From contig DF239026.1 of assembly GCA_000507305.1 (NCBI GenBank), positions 362,844 through 426,843 of the forward strand: 64,000 bases of DNA. The letters run 5' to 3'. The translations under genes were made by a program, and so were the position numbers. This DNA comes from Breviolum minutum Mf 1.05b.01 (taxonomy: Eukaryota > Sar > Dinophyceae > Suessiales > Symbiodiniaceae). Shown here piece after piece: positions 35,401 to 45,243 of the stretch. How positions within the stretch are numbered: position 1 is the stretch's first letter; the number at the start of each line of letters is the position of its first letter. The notes below the pieces were generated by a model. It was not told the DNA's origin, did no database searches, and was given only the letters and a program-made list of their open reading frames with translations.

Positions 35401-38400
35401 GAGCCGATCTTGAACTGCCGAGCTGTTCCCGCCAAAGTCGGCAATGACCCCAGGTAACGATTGTCCTATCTCCATGACACCACAAGGCCAAGGAACCGTG
35501 TGCTGCTGCCAGTTGCGGTTGAAGTACCAGAGCTGTAAGGCACTCTCCATCCTCTATTTCTGCTTCTTCTAAGGTTTTGTCAGGATCCACTAGGACTCGA
35601 TTCTTGGCAGTGATAAGTCTGAGGTATTTCTTCCCAAAGGCTCGTTGGGCCTTTGTCCTTACATCTTGAACCGTGGATGAAGGCAAAAGTGTGAGAAGTT
35701 CAGCATGCCCATTTGGCAAAACTACATTTATTTGAATCATCTGAGACGTCCACAAAATCTTCACGGCTCTTCAACATCAGCAGTGAATCTCTACTTCACA
35801 CTTTGAGCCCATGCCATGCAAGTACAGTGTTTGTGACTAAAGCTTTCTGCCCATGTTGCATTGCTACTATTGATGGGCGAAACTCATGCAGATTTGCAGA
35901 TTTTCGCAGAACAACTAGACTTCATAAACATCAACTGTAAGGTTTCTTCTATCTACCTGGATGTCCCGGGACGGGAGTTAGGATCAATGGTTAGTAAATG
36001 TGGCATAACCCAGTTATTCATGGGGTATATTGGGGTTATAACCCACTTACTACTGTAACCATTTACTAACTTCCTGGGACATCCTACTATTTTTTTGGCG
36101 GTGGGGGGAACAAGTCATCATTTCAGCTTTGAATCAGCAGTGTTTCTCGTGCTTATTCAAGTCCTTTATTGAATAGGATTTTTAGGATTTAGTCGTTAGT
36201 TGTTTGGGGTCTGTGTCTGCTGCTTGGAGGATCATCCCAGGACTTGGATAAGTGGTTAATAACCATGGTTTTGTTGTTTTTCTCTCGGGTTGGTTCCCCT
36301 TCCAAATGATTCTTGATGGGATATGTTAGTTCCCAAGGAGGGTAATCCCTACCAAAAATTGGGATAGGGAATTGTCATCCCCAACATATACCCAACAACC
36401 AACCGTTTCGGTGCCCTTTTTTGATGAAGCTCAAGTGGTTCTTCTAGATGGTGCTAGATCTCCATCCTTCATGATGGAGGAAAGGTGGTAACAAAGTGGT
36501 CAAGGGGCCAACCTGTTAGTACTGTTGATGGCTTCAGAAAAACCCGAAACAACCATCTGGGATGAGAAAAATCCCTTTGTAAAATAATGTCCTCAACTAC
36601 ATAGAAACGCTGGTTAGGCAGATTTCTGAACCATCAACAGTAGGTGGTTCAAAAGTTCATTTTTTTGGGGGGAGGATCAGTTTGATATATATCATGAAAG
36701 AAACACATAATGTCAGCATCACAAATGCCAAGGTACAAAATGGGGTGACGCTAGGAGAAAACCCTCGGACCATCCAATACGTGAACAAACAAGCATTCGA
36801 CCCAACAAAATTTACAAGAGACCGGGGGGGTGACCATACAAGAATTCCTCTCCCGATACGATTTCAATTTCCATAGATTTATTATATGAAATTCAAAACA
36901 TTTCCAACCATGTTGATTTCGGGGTGTAAAAAAAAACAAGAGGTATAAAGTATAAACCTTCAATGTTTCTCCATAGATTTAATTCAATACATTTCTCTGC
37001 AGGGCTGCTTGGGGGGTGTTCCTGGATGACTTCTTCTCAAGGCTCTGAATGTCATAGCCATCCTTTGTCATCTGAACATCCAAGCCTGTATTTGTCAAGA
37101 ACAGCGAACGGGCGGCATCTCTTTTAAACAAAAGGCATCAACAGGGGCCATAATATTACCAATCCAAACAATGCACTACTATAAGGGAACCCCCTCAAAA
37201 TGACCACAGGTTTACGTTGTTTGATCTTCAGATTCGTAACACATCCTATGCATTCCTATGCGATGAACTGCCATTGGCGGTGGATCTGTTTGTTGTTTCG
37301 AATTGTAAAGCCCAAGACTTATATTTTTTTAGGAGGTGAAACTATATTACCATAAACCCTAGTAATCTAGGATTACCGTATAGATCAAGGAAGGTAAATG
37401 CATCCTACTGTTGTTTAATGAGGCGCTTTGTGGTGTTTTCTTTGCAATAAAACAACAGTAGTGAGGTGAAACTATCCTGGAACCCTAAACAACCAGATTT
37501 TTGTGGTTGTTTCAATTGGATAATTCCAAACCTTTGCTTGGGAAATGGTTGTTTCACCAAACATCCATTTAAAAGGGGGTGTTTAGGGTTCCAGGATATT
37601 ACCACAAAGGTTGAAACATGCATCGAAGCCTAGGCATAATTTTCTTCAAACATAACGTTGTTGGCATGCCATTTTAGTGGGTGAGAGACTTTACAAAGCC
37701 TCATATTTTTGAAACCAAAGGGGCTAAGGCTAAGGAGATAAGGATGTTGTATAAGGAATTTATGACAATCACCTGCGAAACGGGTGCCATGCAATCAAAT
37801 GAACAATTGATGCAACCACCAATTCAACATCAACAAAAGAAACAACGTCTGTGTTTAAGCCCAAAACAACAACAAAAAACGACTTTTTGAGAAATTCCCT
37901 TCTGAAGTACCAAGAAACCCATGACTCCGGCATTGTTGCAAACGATATCAAGACGGTCATATTGTTTCTTGAACTCGTCTGTAAAAGAGCGGATAGATTC
38001 CTCGGTCGGGATTTTCTCGCTGAGGATAAAACTTGGATGTCCCGGTCAGGAAGTTAGGATCAATGTGTGAGCAATTTCCCCCAATCCGTGTGATAGCATG
38101 TGGTAGCCATCTTGGACCCTTTCAAGAATGGAACTAATTACCAACTTCAACTGGTGCTCAACAAATGATTCTGCTTTCAAAGGACTATTCCGTAGCCTTG
38201 TTGATAAAGAAAACAACAGTAACATCCCTCATGAAAGCGGACAAAATCTCCACTAAAAAGAGACTCCATGTTTCATGGTGTTTGAAAGCTGGAAAAGTGG
38301 TATCGAGAGTGTTGTGACTGTTTTGGGTGTTTTTTTTTGCATCTTATTGCCTTCTACTAGTTGGTGGTTGAACCAACCCATTTGAAACATATGCTCGTCA

Positions 38401-39322
38401 AATTGGATCATTTCCCCCAAATAGGGATGAAAACATGGAAATATTTGAACCACCACCTAGTTCTAGCTGTAAACGTTTGTTGAAGATCTTTCGAGAGAGT
38501 TTTGAAGATCAAACAACCGTGAGAGCAGAGATAATTCTTGATATGACCAATGAACAAACAGTGTGTTCCAGACCACAACACATCAAAAAATCAGAATTGC
38601 ATCTACCGTACAACTGGCCAACAGGCACAACGACATGCCAGCTTTCAGTTTGAAACTCTATCCAGTCACATCAAAATCCTTGACAACCCCCACTTCTTAA
38701 CAACATCAATATCTTCAACAGGTACCTTTTAGAAGACATGTTACCTCAACCTTCCCTTTCCGACTACAACCTCTCAACTTCCTGTCATATGTTGGGGGGA
38801 ATCCAAGAATCAAAGTCGCAGTTGTCCATCTTCATGACCTACAGATCTGGAGCTCACACAGCAAGCAAAAAGTGAAGTTTCATTCAATGAGTATCTTTTC
38901 AACAACGGTGACCAGTGTCACACTGTTAACAATGAGGGGTGGGTGGGGGAAGAAAATTGCCACCACGCAAAGCCAGCGTTTCCAAACTGATGAAAAATGA
39001 GATGCTGACAAGTAGTGGAACTATCAAACTGGCATATAAACATAAAACATATAGTAGTACTGTAATATCAATATCAATATGCAGTGATCGATTCTGGGTC
39101 ACACGGGTACGAATACAGCATCTGTACTTATTTGATGATAATATTGTACACAGTATACACCATATTCAGCTATCATTGTCATGTTAATAGTAGTTTAATC
39201 CCAAATGTCATATGTGTACCGTCACCGTCATCGTGACTATCAAAAGCTTTTGCAGCATCACCATGATCATCCTCATCGTCATCACCTTTGTCATTATCCC
39301 CACCGCAACAGCGACAGCATCC

Positions 39323-39402
<80 letters not shown>

Positions 39403-42400
39403 GTAACACTAAGAACACCAACACCAACAATAGCACAAAGAACAGCAGTAACAGTACTAGTGGTGTGGCTTTTCGACGGCTGCAATCGCAATCCCGGCGT
39501 TTTCCAAGCGACTACGATAGGCTTCGAAGTGACGCCCATTTCTGACAGCTGTGCCTCTCAGTGCAGCTCACCAGTTCGGATGACAGTTCCGAACACGACA
39601 AGGTGTATTCAGGATATCTAACAAATCAACTGGTTGGTCAAGTTGGTTCATTTGATGTTTTTCTGTTACTGAGTCTAATTCTATATTCTCAGTATTCCAG
39701 GATGCTTTTACACAAAGCATGGCTGCATCAAGTCAACATTGCACTCTTGCTCCAGCAGCCGCGGAACTGGAATTGTTTGTTCTTCCCTATCAAGTTTCCC
39801 TTTGCAAGAATGGTGATGTTCCACATCCATATCCATGTAGATTGGAGGGAGAGTATATACAACTCCATGAATTATTTGAGATGACTTACAACACCACAAA
39901 AACTGATCCAACATCAGGAGCCAAACACCACAACTAGCTGTCTTTGTTCACAACTGGGCAAACATTTCCGCAACAGGGTTGTAGGTCAGAATCTGAAGAT
40001 GTTTTTTGGGACATATCCACAACCCTTGAAGGATATACCACCACCTTCATGGTTGAGAGGTTGAGAACCTCATCCATGCCATCATCGAACTAAAAAAAAA
40101 CGGAGTTCTTTGAGAGAAGGGCAGGGGGTACTTGGAGGCTCATTAGTAAATGATTAACTTAACATGGTTAGTAAGTCCATTCATAGCAAGTCCCCTAAGT
40201 AGGGTTGATCTATGTAAATGGCTTGTAACGCCCTCAACTAACCACGTTTACAGAGTTGGGGTCGATTCTCCAAGTATCGCTGCACCTCGAGATCTGCCTT
40301 CACTGCTTGACCCTTCTCAGGGTTTCGCACCGTAATGACGCACTGTGCTCCTGTGTAGAGGGCATGTTTTTGTAACTTGTCGTTACTACACAATTTGGCA
40401 GCTCAGCCATGCTCAACTATCTGAAGGTAATATGTATACAGTATATAATGTATAATATAAATATAATCGTGATGCATGGCCACGTGCTCAAGACCAAAAA
40501 CAAAACAGGTCGGAATTGGGACTTTAGTATAGTCATATCATATATCCCAATGACCAATGTTGGGGAAGTCAATCAAGATTTTGATGCAACCATGTAGGAT
40601 AAAATGACACCCAAAACATAATTGAAACACTTTCTCCCGTCTTCTTTGGATGTCTGCCATATCCAAATACTACACCCCGAAATCTCCACTGAAAAAAAGC
40701 GCTTCAAAAAGAATCCCCAACTACTTCACCCTTAGAAGTGCCAAACGTCCACCGATTGTGTGCAACTTATTATAGAAAATTCTTAAAACTTGAATCATCT
40801 TTCTGGCATTTTTGTTTGGGGTTCGATTTTCACATGTCCGTCCCGGACGCAAAAAAAAACGTCCGCCTAACATTTAACGGGATGACCCCGGTAAACGGGT
40901 GGGTTTTTGTTGGGACAACCAGCTGCCCGTCCCAGCGGCTCCTTTGGATGCCAAGGCTTTGGTAGCATAAAATCCCAAACCAGAAGAGGTTGAGACCTAC
41001 GGCAGAAACTTCAAGTTACGATCCGGTGGGAAGGTGAAAAACCAACAAAAAAAACACATTAGTGAGGAACAACAACTCTGTGACGTCTTCATGTCATGTT
41101 TACAAAAAACATTGCAAAACATATCAAAATCAAGTAAAATAAGCAGTTTGCAATTTCGTCTGAGCAACATCTACATATGTGGTGAGTTTCCAGGAAAGTC
41201 CTAACATGAATTCATCGAATTGAAAGTCGTTACAGTTCACAAGCTCGGTCGTTTCTGAAAGCTGCTTGATGTCTTGAGCTTTGACAGAACAAAGACCCTC
41301 TGGTAGACTAACATAGCAATAGAATATCCCCATTTTCAATGGAAATACATCTTCAATCCTGGTCCATGTTCCATTGCCAAATTGCTATGTGAGATTACCG
41401 GAGTGTAATGATTGGTTCAAGTGTTCTGCAAAATTCATACTCTCCAGGGAAGTAATTGATTTTCAGAACTCCCAAACAACCACCTGGGATGGTGCTAAAA
41501 CCCTGTAAACAATGTGATGAACCACCAACCTCAACTGGTTAGCTCCAAAAACCAATCCACCAATATCCAACTCTTCACTGCAGCCGAGGTGACCCCAGTG
41601 ATCAATGCCACACGGCCGGTCAAGTCCTGGTGGACCGCCCATGATATGAACCATGAATTCCTAGTTGGCTGATGGGATCCTGAATGACTTTTAGAACTAA
41701 AATCACCTGATACACATACATGTATATCTATATGATATATGTATATATAGATATATATGATATATATATATATGCCCAGCTGTCTTAATCAAATGGAGCT
41801 TCTACGCCTCAAAGAAATGGCTCCTTTTTTGAAGGGGATGGGAGATGCCCTTACAGGTGCCGAAACCACTTAGGCGAGAAGCTGGCATCTCAAGTACCTG
41901 GAAGGCTTGGTAATCATGGGAAATCCTACTAGGGCACCACTGTCCCAGTGCCTCCCCTAGAAAGTAGTCCCTGAATAAAAGGCCTGGTTGAAGGATAGCA
42001 GTGGTCAAGACTCCCACTTAAGATACCTTAATAAGTCAATAAGGCCTTCTGTTCTGCAGGATTGGGCATTAATCACCATGACATCACATGTGATCTGAGG
42101 AAAATTATTGCTCTGAGATGTCTATGGTGAGCCCAACTTCAATGTAAGTAATTGTGTGTGTGTGTGTGACTAATCATAATCAGAAACATACCGTAGTACG
42201 TCGAGTAACTACCAAAACTATAATCTTCATGAATGAGGAACAAAGTATTGGTTGAAAGACCGAATCATACTTTGTATATAATTAAACGGCTTACGGCCTA
42301 TGAATGTGTACTAGTCTAAATATTGGCCCCGACATGTATAAAGATAAATGGGAGTCTACTGCAATTGCATATAGACTGCTAAATTAAAATACATCACCAA

Positions 42401-44483
42401 CTACAAGGGTTTTCTGTCAGCGCGCTTTCCGAAGTGATTTGCAAACTCCCCGTATCGTGATAAATCGTCACTTCTACAATATCCGGATAATGTGAAATGT
42501 CATATATCAACAACTTGTGCAGTTATATATACAGTATATATAAATGTCGATTGAAAACCTTTAAATAGCCTGTACGTATAAAACAACATGAAACTAAAAA
42601 AAAATAATATATATATATATATTGTATCTCTGTATCTCTATTCACTGTTAAGGATCACCCTCACCGGCGGGTTCACCCCGTGACGACGACCGACAGGGAG
42701 CCACAATAAAATCCAGTCCTTGATATTCTCCGGATTCTTGATCCATTCCTTGGTCCACGTGTTCACTCATCATCCATCATCCATCATCCATCATCATCAT
42801 CATCATCATCATCCTGAACCTTAGCAGCTTCAGCACGCAGCACGCGCAACGCTGCGTGCCAGCACGCAGTGTCGTCACACAGTGGGTTTGCTATCCAGAG
42901 AATCATGTGAATGCATTTTTCTCAATAAAAGAAACGCATTTGGCGACGTTGAGGCCTACCGGGGACCCAAAACAGAACCGCAGCGGCGAATGCATTTTTT
43001 CGGGTTCACAAATCGTCTTCTGCAACTAGTGCTTCTGAACAGCTGCTTGAACTACTGCTGCTTAAGGAACTGTCTGAGGCCGCAGCGTTCTTCGCCCGCC
43101 TTTGGCATGGGGTCAAACCGAGATTTTGAGCACGAGGTACCCCCCCCCCTGTACAGAGGCCCAATGCCCCCATGCCAGAGGCAGCGGAGAACATTGTGGC
43201 CGCAGGGAATTGCTTAAGCAGCAGCAGCTCCATTAGCAGTTCAAGCAGCTGTTCAGAAGCACTAGTGAGTTGCAGAAAACGATTTGTGAAGCGGAAAAAA
43301 TGCATTCGCCCCTGCGGTTCTGTTTTGAGTCCTGGGTAGGCCTCAAGGTCGCCAAATGCATTTCTTTTATTCAGAAAAATGCATTCGCTTCATCTCCCAT
43401 AAGTGCGGCCACTGTCTCCAATGCATTTGCCAGAGCTTTAAAAAAGCATTTCAGGGGATGATGACCCCATGAATAGGTGTTTAGAGGAAGCAAATCAAAA
43501 ATGCATTGAAGCAAGTGCCAGCACGCAAGTGCCAGCACGCTAGTGACGAGTGCCAGCACGTGAGTGACCGAGATGCTAAGTCCTGAACGTTTTAGAATCA
43601 CCAGCAACCTGATCATCATCAACGTTTTAGAATATACAGTATAGTGATTGATATTGGTTGGTCATCATTCATCATCCATCATCTCCATTCTTATCATCTT
43701 GCTGTTGATGTTGCTCAGTATTGGTCACCTTCTTTTTTTTAAGAATCACAAGAGCCAACAAAGCAATCTATAGGTTTCTGAAACAACCCAGATCTAAAGC
43801 ACAACCTACACCCTGGAAGATTAACGGCTGGAACCTGAAAATGATGGTTTGGAAGATGATTTTCCTTTTCAATTGGGTGGTTTTTAGGTTCCATGTGAAT
43901 CTTCCGGGGTGTAAACACTAATCATTTTTTTGCAAGAACAGTGTTCGATTTACTTTTAAAAAAGCCCCGAATTTTTCCAATATCAAGGTATCCAGCTATC
44001 TGAATATAATCCAATAAAACCTGGATTCTAAATGTATACAATAATACATATATAATATATGATATAATATTTATATATGTATACATTCTAGAATGCATGC
44101 ATATATAAAAATACACATGATTCCCTTTCAGGGTTGATTCCCTTTTCACTTGATTTCACTAAAATTTGGAGTGGAGAACAGCAGAACTCGTCATAAACCG
44201 CACACTTTTTTTTGCCAGCATTCATCACATTTCATCTCGTTGTCACAAATCTGGCACAAATCATGCTGATCCAAAGAAAAAACATACTAGTTGATGCTGG
44301 AACCAACCCAATTTGAACAATATGCTTGTCAAATTGGATCATCCCCCCAGGGATCGGGGGCCCGGTGAAAATTTCCCAAAAACGTTGGAAGTTTCACCAC
44401 GGACCTCATAGCCCAGGCTCGGGGTAATACTTGTCCTCAAGCTTGGTGGGGCCACTGGCTGGTGCACTTGCTGAGGATCCCAT
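23378..44483 (-). CDS. short-chain dehydrogenase/reductase (SDR), about 18 exons over 21 kb
   Basis: NAD(P)-dependent oxidoreductase of the SDR family; the substrate is unknown. Exons chain in phase: 44483-44421 (MGSSAS start, fitting N-myristoylation), 42748-42677, about 42470-42421 (frame unsure), 41983-41898, 41626-41594 (LTGRVALITG), 40996-40942 (SSGLGFYATKALASKG, cofactor-binding Gly motif), 40350-40252 (VRNPEKG), 39548-39470, 38019-37919 (RLDIVCNNAGVMG), 34825-34714, 34275-34191 (QTNHLSHFL), 33606-33582 (VSSGAS, catalytic Ser), 28097-28045 (RYGQSKLANVLFAE, catalytic YxxxK), 27168-27127 (NRRVKAAGLGNL), 26094-26042 (HPG), 25722-about 25692, 24153-24103 (DGSLPLVMAVAHPAAEG), 23640-about 23485 (AYYGP...AKALWEASEKV). 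Several donors are GA or GC. The LINE and the UBL-RCC1 copy sit in introns. The C-terminus either reads into foldback element F3 (stop 23378) or splices it out (stop 23357). Confidence 0.82.
24711..24921. mobile_element. family G, copy 2, split by C
   Basis: ACCCTCCCTGAAACTAATA at the left, then C copy 5, then GCACCTGAAAATTGATGG ... TTTTCAGGTGCTCTTGC. Confidence 0.8.
24731..24841. mobile_element. family C, copy 5, nested in family G
   Basis: TACTCTTGATGG ... GCGTCAACAGTA interrupts a family G element whose left part ends at 24730 and right part resumes at 24842. Confidence 0.85.
25139..25222. mobile_element. family H, copy 4
   Basis: CCCATAGGATCCATGTATA ... CATGGATCCTATCCTTTATG. Confidence 0.75.
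25800..25897. mobile_element. family E, copy 2, nested in C
   Basis: CCCCAAAGTTGAACAGCTCG ... CGCTGCTAAACTTCAGAAGG. Abuts D copy 1. Confidence 0.8.
25898..26002. mobile_element. foldback family D, copy 1
   Basis: Family D runs from ACCCTCCCTGAAACTAACAT to its reverse complement, about 95-110 bp. Here the arms are almost perfect, including an inner ATGAAAATCC / GGATTTTCAT. Nested in C copy 6. Confidence 0.88.
26784..26892. mobile_element. family C, copy 7
   Basis: TACCGTTGATGGA ... ATCCGTCAACAGTA, with a slightly shortened left arm. Confidence 0.85.
27256..27352. mobile_element. family B, copy 3
   Basis: Ends CTGGTTGTTTAAAAG / GCTAAACAACTAG, core CCATATGATTGGGTAG. Confidence 0.8.
27380..27453. 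mobile_element. family G, right half
   Basis: GGCCTATTTTCAAGACGAAC then TGTTAGTTTTAGAGAGGGT. The left half is missing. Confidence 0.6.
27457..27570. mobile_element. family C, copy 8
   Basis: TACTGTTGATGGTTCAG ... CTGAAACATCAACAGT. Starts directly after half a family G element. Confidence 0.85.
27871..27982. mobile_element. foldback family N, copy 1
   Basis: AAGGATCATTGGACCCTC ... TCCATTGGAGGGTCCTTC, inner AAAACTGGCG / GGTTCAGGGCC. Confidence 0.7.
28045..28097 (-). CDS. SDR active-site exon (YxxxK)
   Basis: Begins after GGTCAAG in phase 1 and reads HWARYGQSKLANVLFAE. The Tyr and Lys of YGQSK are the catalytic pair of SDR enzymes. The exon end and the start of the next exon (27168) share the direct repeat GAGGAGCTGAA, so the donor is read as GA. 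A longer version starting at an ATTCCAG acceptor upstream is also possible. Confidence 0.8.
28903..29002. mobile_element. family D, copy 2
   Basis: GTACCCTCTGGTAAACTAAC ... TCCATTGCTATGTTTG, worn right end. Confidence 0.75.
29044..29145. mobile_element. family A, copy 6
   Basis: Complete, with right arm TTGTAAACCACCACC. It lies about 220 bp left of copy 7. Confidence 0.8.
29368..29457. mobile_element. family A, copy 7, split by the LINE
   Basis: The left part ends in the LINE target duplication. The last few bases of the element (CCACC, followed by TAG) are found at 32931-32938 beyond the LINE. Confidence 0.88.
29458..32916 (-). mobile_element. 5'-truncated LINE retrotransposon inserted in a foldback element
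   Basis: The element is flanked by a perfect 14-bp target duplication (AATGTTTGAAACCA at 29444-29457 and 32917-32930). The host is a copy of foldback family A, whose right end resumes at 32931. The 3' end (minus strand) has no poly-A. It carries two copies of the unit AAAAGATGG separated by a C, which is a short tandem tail. The 5' end cuts into the open frame with no start codon, so this copy is 5'-truncated. It lies in an intron of the SDR gene, between the exons ending at 33582 and starting at 28097, on the same strand. Confidence 0.93.
29521..32916 (-). pseudogene. LINE polyprotein (reverse transcriptase + RNase H) with one frameshift
   Basis: Counted from 32918, a 1006-codon frame is open to a stop at 29898. 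Reverse transcriptase fingers and palm begin near residue 130 (TAATGPDGI). The catalytic box is FVDDW near residue 371. A CCHC-like knuckle (CPLC...H...C) lies near 688. RNase H begins near 768 (LFVDGSCH). At about 29935-29945 the coding sense moves to another frame: QWISFLQLYIDFQ follows there, and the C-terminal region continues to a TGA at 29521. In related dinoflagellate LINE proteins this tail is in frame with the rest, so a single-base indel or sequencing error broke it. No upstream endonuclease is present in this truncated copy. Confidence 0.9.
34333..34430. mobile_element. family H, copy 5
   Basis: AAAATCCATGTATATTATA ... AATATACCAGTCCCATGGAT. It lies about 55 bp beyond the acceptor side of the SDR exon 34275-34191. 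Confidence 0.78.
34874..35764 (-). pseudogene. degenerate ubiquitin-like + RCC1-repeat gene copy in an SDR intron
   Basis: From 35764 the frame reads a ubiquitin-like domain (INVVLPNGHAELLTLLPSST, then EDGECLTAL), followed by RCC1-type repeats of about 50 residues with the signature FAAILEDGSVVTWG and GGDSSAV. The sense jumps between frames near 35450, 35370, 35300, 35100 and 35030, and an intact product is not possible. No introns interrupt it, unlike its surroundings, so a retrocopy is likely. It sits in the SDR intron between exons ending 37919 and starting 34825. UBL-RCC1 proteins of this kind form large families in dinoflagellates. Confidence 0.85.
35964..36086. mobile_element. foldback family J, copy 1
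   Basis: GATGTCCCGGGACGGGAGTT ... AACTTCCTGGGACATCC, with inner GGTTAGTAAATG / CATTTACTAAC and TTGGGGTTATAACCC. Confidence 0.8.
36520..36642. mobile_element. family C, copy 9
   Basis: TACTGTTGATGGCTTCAG ... TCTGAACCATCAACAGTA. Confidence 0.87.
37919..38019 (-). CDS. SDR exon with NNAG motif
   Basis: Acceptor TTTTATCCTCAG, then EKIPTEESIRSFTDEFKK and RLDIVCNNAGVM. The NNAG motif on strand beta-4 is diagnostic of SDR proteins. The donor is GT after ATGG, phase 1, matching the start phase of the exon at 34825. A fragment of foldback family J lies directly before the acceptor. Confidence 0.85.
38036..38070. mobile_element. family J end fragment
   Basis: GATGTCCCGGTCAGGAAGTT and TAGGATCAATG. 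Lies next to the acceptor of the SDR NNAG exon. Confidence 0.6.
38360..38457. mobile_element. family A, copy 8
   Basis: Well kept arms GTTGGTGGTTGAACC / ATTTGAACCACCACC, flanked by CTAG on both sides. Confidence 0.85.
39318..39403 (+). repeat. CAG/CAA microsatellite
   Basis: Interrupted CAG/CAA units followed by more than 15 pure CAA units. On the minus strand it lies at the 5' side of an SDR intron, after exon 39548-39470. Confidence 0.95.
40143..40250. mobile_element. family J, degenerate
   Basis: TTAGTAAATG and GGTTAGTAAG motifs at the left, TATGTAAATGGC ... AACTAACCACGTTTAC at the right. Ends at the donor side of SDR exon 40350-40252. Confidence 0.4.
41295..41408. mobile_element. family D, copy 3
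   Basis: ACCCTCTGGTAGACTAACAT ... ATTGCTATGTGAGATTACC. Confidence 0.75.
41459..41556. mobile_element. family C, copy 10, worn ends
   Basis: The inner part matches copy 8 closely (CAAACAACCACCTGGGATGG). Neighbours the SDR exon at 41626-41594. Confidence 0.55.
41704..41775 (+). repeat. TA-rich simple repeat
   Basis: Alternating TATATG and TATA tracts. Similar tracts lie at 20697-20760, 52818-52920 and 62800-62870. Confidence 0.85.
42768..42813 (+). repeat. CAT/CATC microsatellite
   Basis: Runs of CATCATC and then (CAT)n, directly beside the acceptor of the SDR exon starting at 42748. Confidence 0.9.
42908..43392. repeat. large palindrome, about 485 bp
   Basis: Left arm 42908-43112 and right arm 43172-43392 are reverse complements with scattered mismatches and a few indels. 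Examples are CTTCTGAACAGCTGCTTGAA against TTCAAGCAGCTGTTCAGAAG, and TTGAGGCCTACC against GGTAGGCCTCAA. The 60-bp loop contains a run of Cs. The arms are much richer in GC than the flanks and repeat the motif GAATGCATTTTT. A minus-strand frame through it is Leu-rich (SEQLLELLMELLLLK). It lies in the first large intron of the SDR gene. Confidence 0.85.
43506..43566 (+). repeat. short tandem repeat AAGTGCCAGCACGC
   Basis: Three to four imperfect units. A related GCCAGCACGCAG block lies at 42830-42872 on the other side of the large palindrome. Confidence 0.7.
43807..43915. mobile_element. family F, copy 4
   Basis: TACACCCTGGAAGATTAACG ... GTGAATCTTCCGGGGTGTA. Confidence 0.83.
44290..44401. mobile_element. 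family A, copy 9
   Basis: Arms have diverged, with GGGGGCCCGG inserted in the core. Its right end lies about 12-20 bp from the donor of SDR exon 1, so it opens that intron. Confidence 0.7.
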
Positions 44484-45130
44484 GATAGGCAACTGGATGG
44501 CAACTGTTCACGAGGACAACGGTGGCTTTGTGATTCAAATGGCTGCGGTGATGGATTTTTATTAGCATCAGCTACCAGTCATTTTGGGTAGCACTAGATC
44601 TGTTGGTGTTCACATTGCAAATGCCAAAATGCCAAATACAGCGTGTGTGAATAGAACTCAGGGCTCAATGCAATTCGCCAAATAGTCGATGTTGAAAGTC
44701 GCAATTGTGATTCACTTACCGCCCCAATTTCTAATCTTGTAGTCATCTGCAAACCTAGTGTGGGAGGCCCTGTTTCATGTCAGTACAACGCGCAAACAAA
44801 CTCGTTTACCACCATGCTGGTCAACATGCTGAAAAAACCTTCTTCCACCTGAACATACTTTGCATTTTGTTGTTTCGGTTTCAGGACTAGCCTTACTAAA
44901 CAATATTTCACAATTTACTTGAGTGTGTCTCAAAACTTTCATTGGCCAATTGTTCAATCCCACAGTTTCCTGCTTTGGTAATTCCTACTCTTTTGGGACA
45001 CATCCATATAGGATCATGTAGGTACAAAGAGGGGTCATTGTAGCTCCTGATGACTTTATACACCATGATGCTCAAAACACCTCTCAAACACACACACAAA
45101 AATGTAAAATACGTAAATATCTAATACTAC

Positions 45131-45146
45131 ACTATCTATCTATCTA

Positions 45147-45201
<55 letters not shown>

Positions 45202-45243
45202 ATCTATCTATCTATCTATCTATCCATCTATCTATCTATCTAT
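45131..45243 (+). repeat. CTAT-CTGT-CTAT tetranucleotide array
   Basis: About 28 units: CTAT, then CTGT, then CTAT again, with single interruptions. It lies between the TPR stop (45657) and the SDR start (44483). Confidence 0.95.

Larger units (their letters stand above)
35765..37918 (-). other. SDR intron, remaining part
   Basis: Holds J1 and C9. A plus-strand frame at 36682-36876 has no support. Nothing else was recognised. Confidence 0.5.

Noticed and set aside
39179-39436. Poly-Leu, poly-Gln, poly-Thr and poly-Val frames
   Set aside because: They are translations of the CAG/CAA microsatellite in its different frames.
41550-41654. Frame reading GLDRPCGIDHWGHLG
   Set aside because: It looked coding, but the neighbouring frame gives LTGRVALITG, which continues into the next SDR exon in phase.
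42638-42771. Frame starting with ATG at 42771 (MSEHVDQGMDQE)
   Set aside because: Low third-position GC; the alternative frame EWIKNPENIKDWILLW has high third-position GC and joins the SDR model in phase 0.
43006-43305. Leu-rich 99-codon frame in the large palindrome
   Set aside because: Both strands give similar frames because the sequence is an inverted repeat; there is no start context or phase link to a gene.
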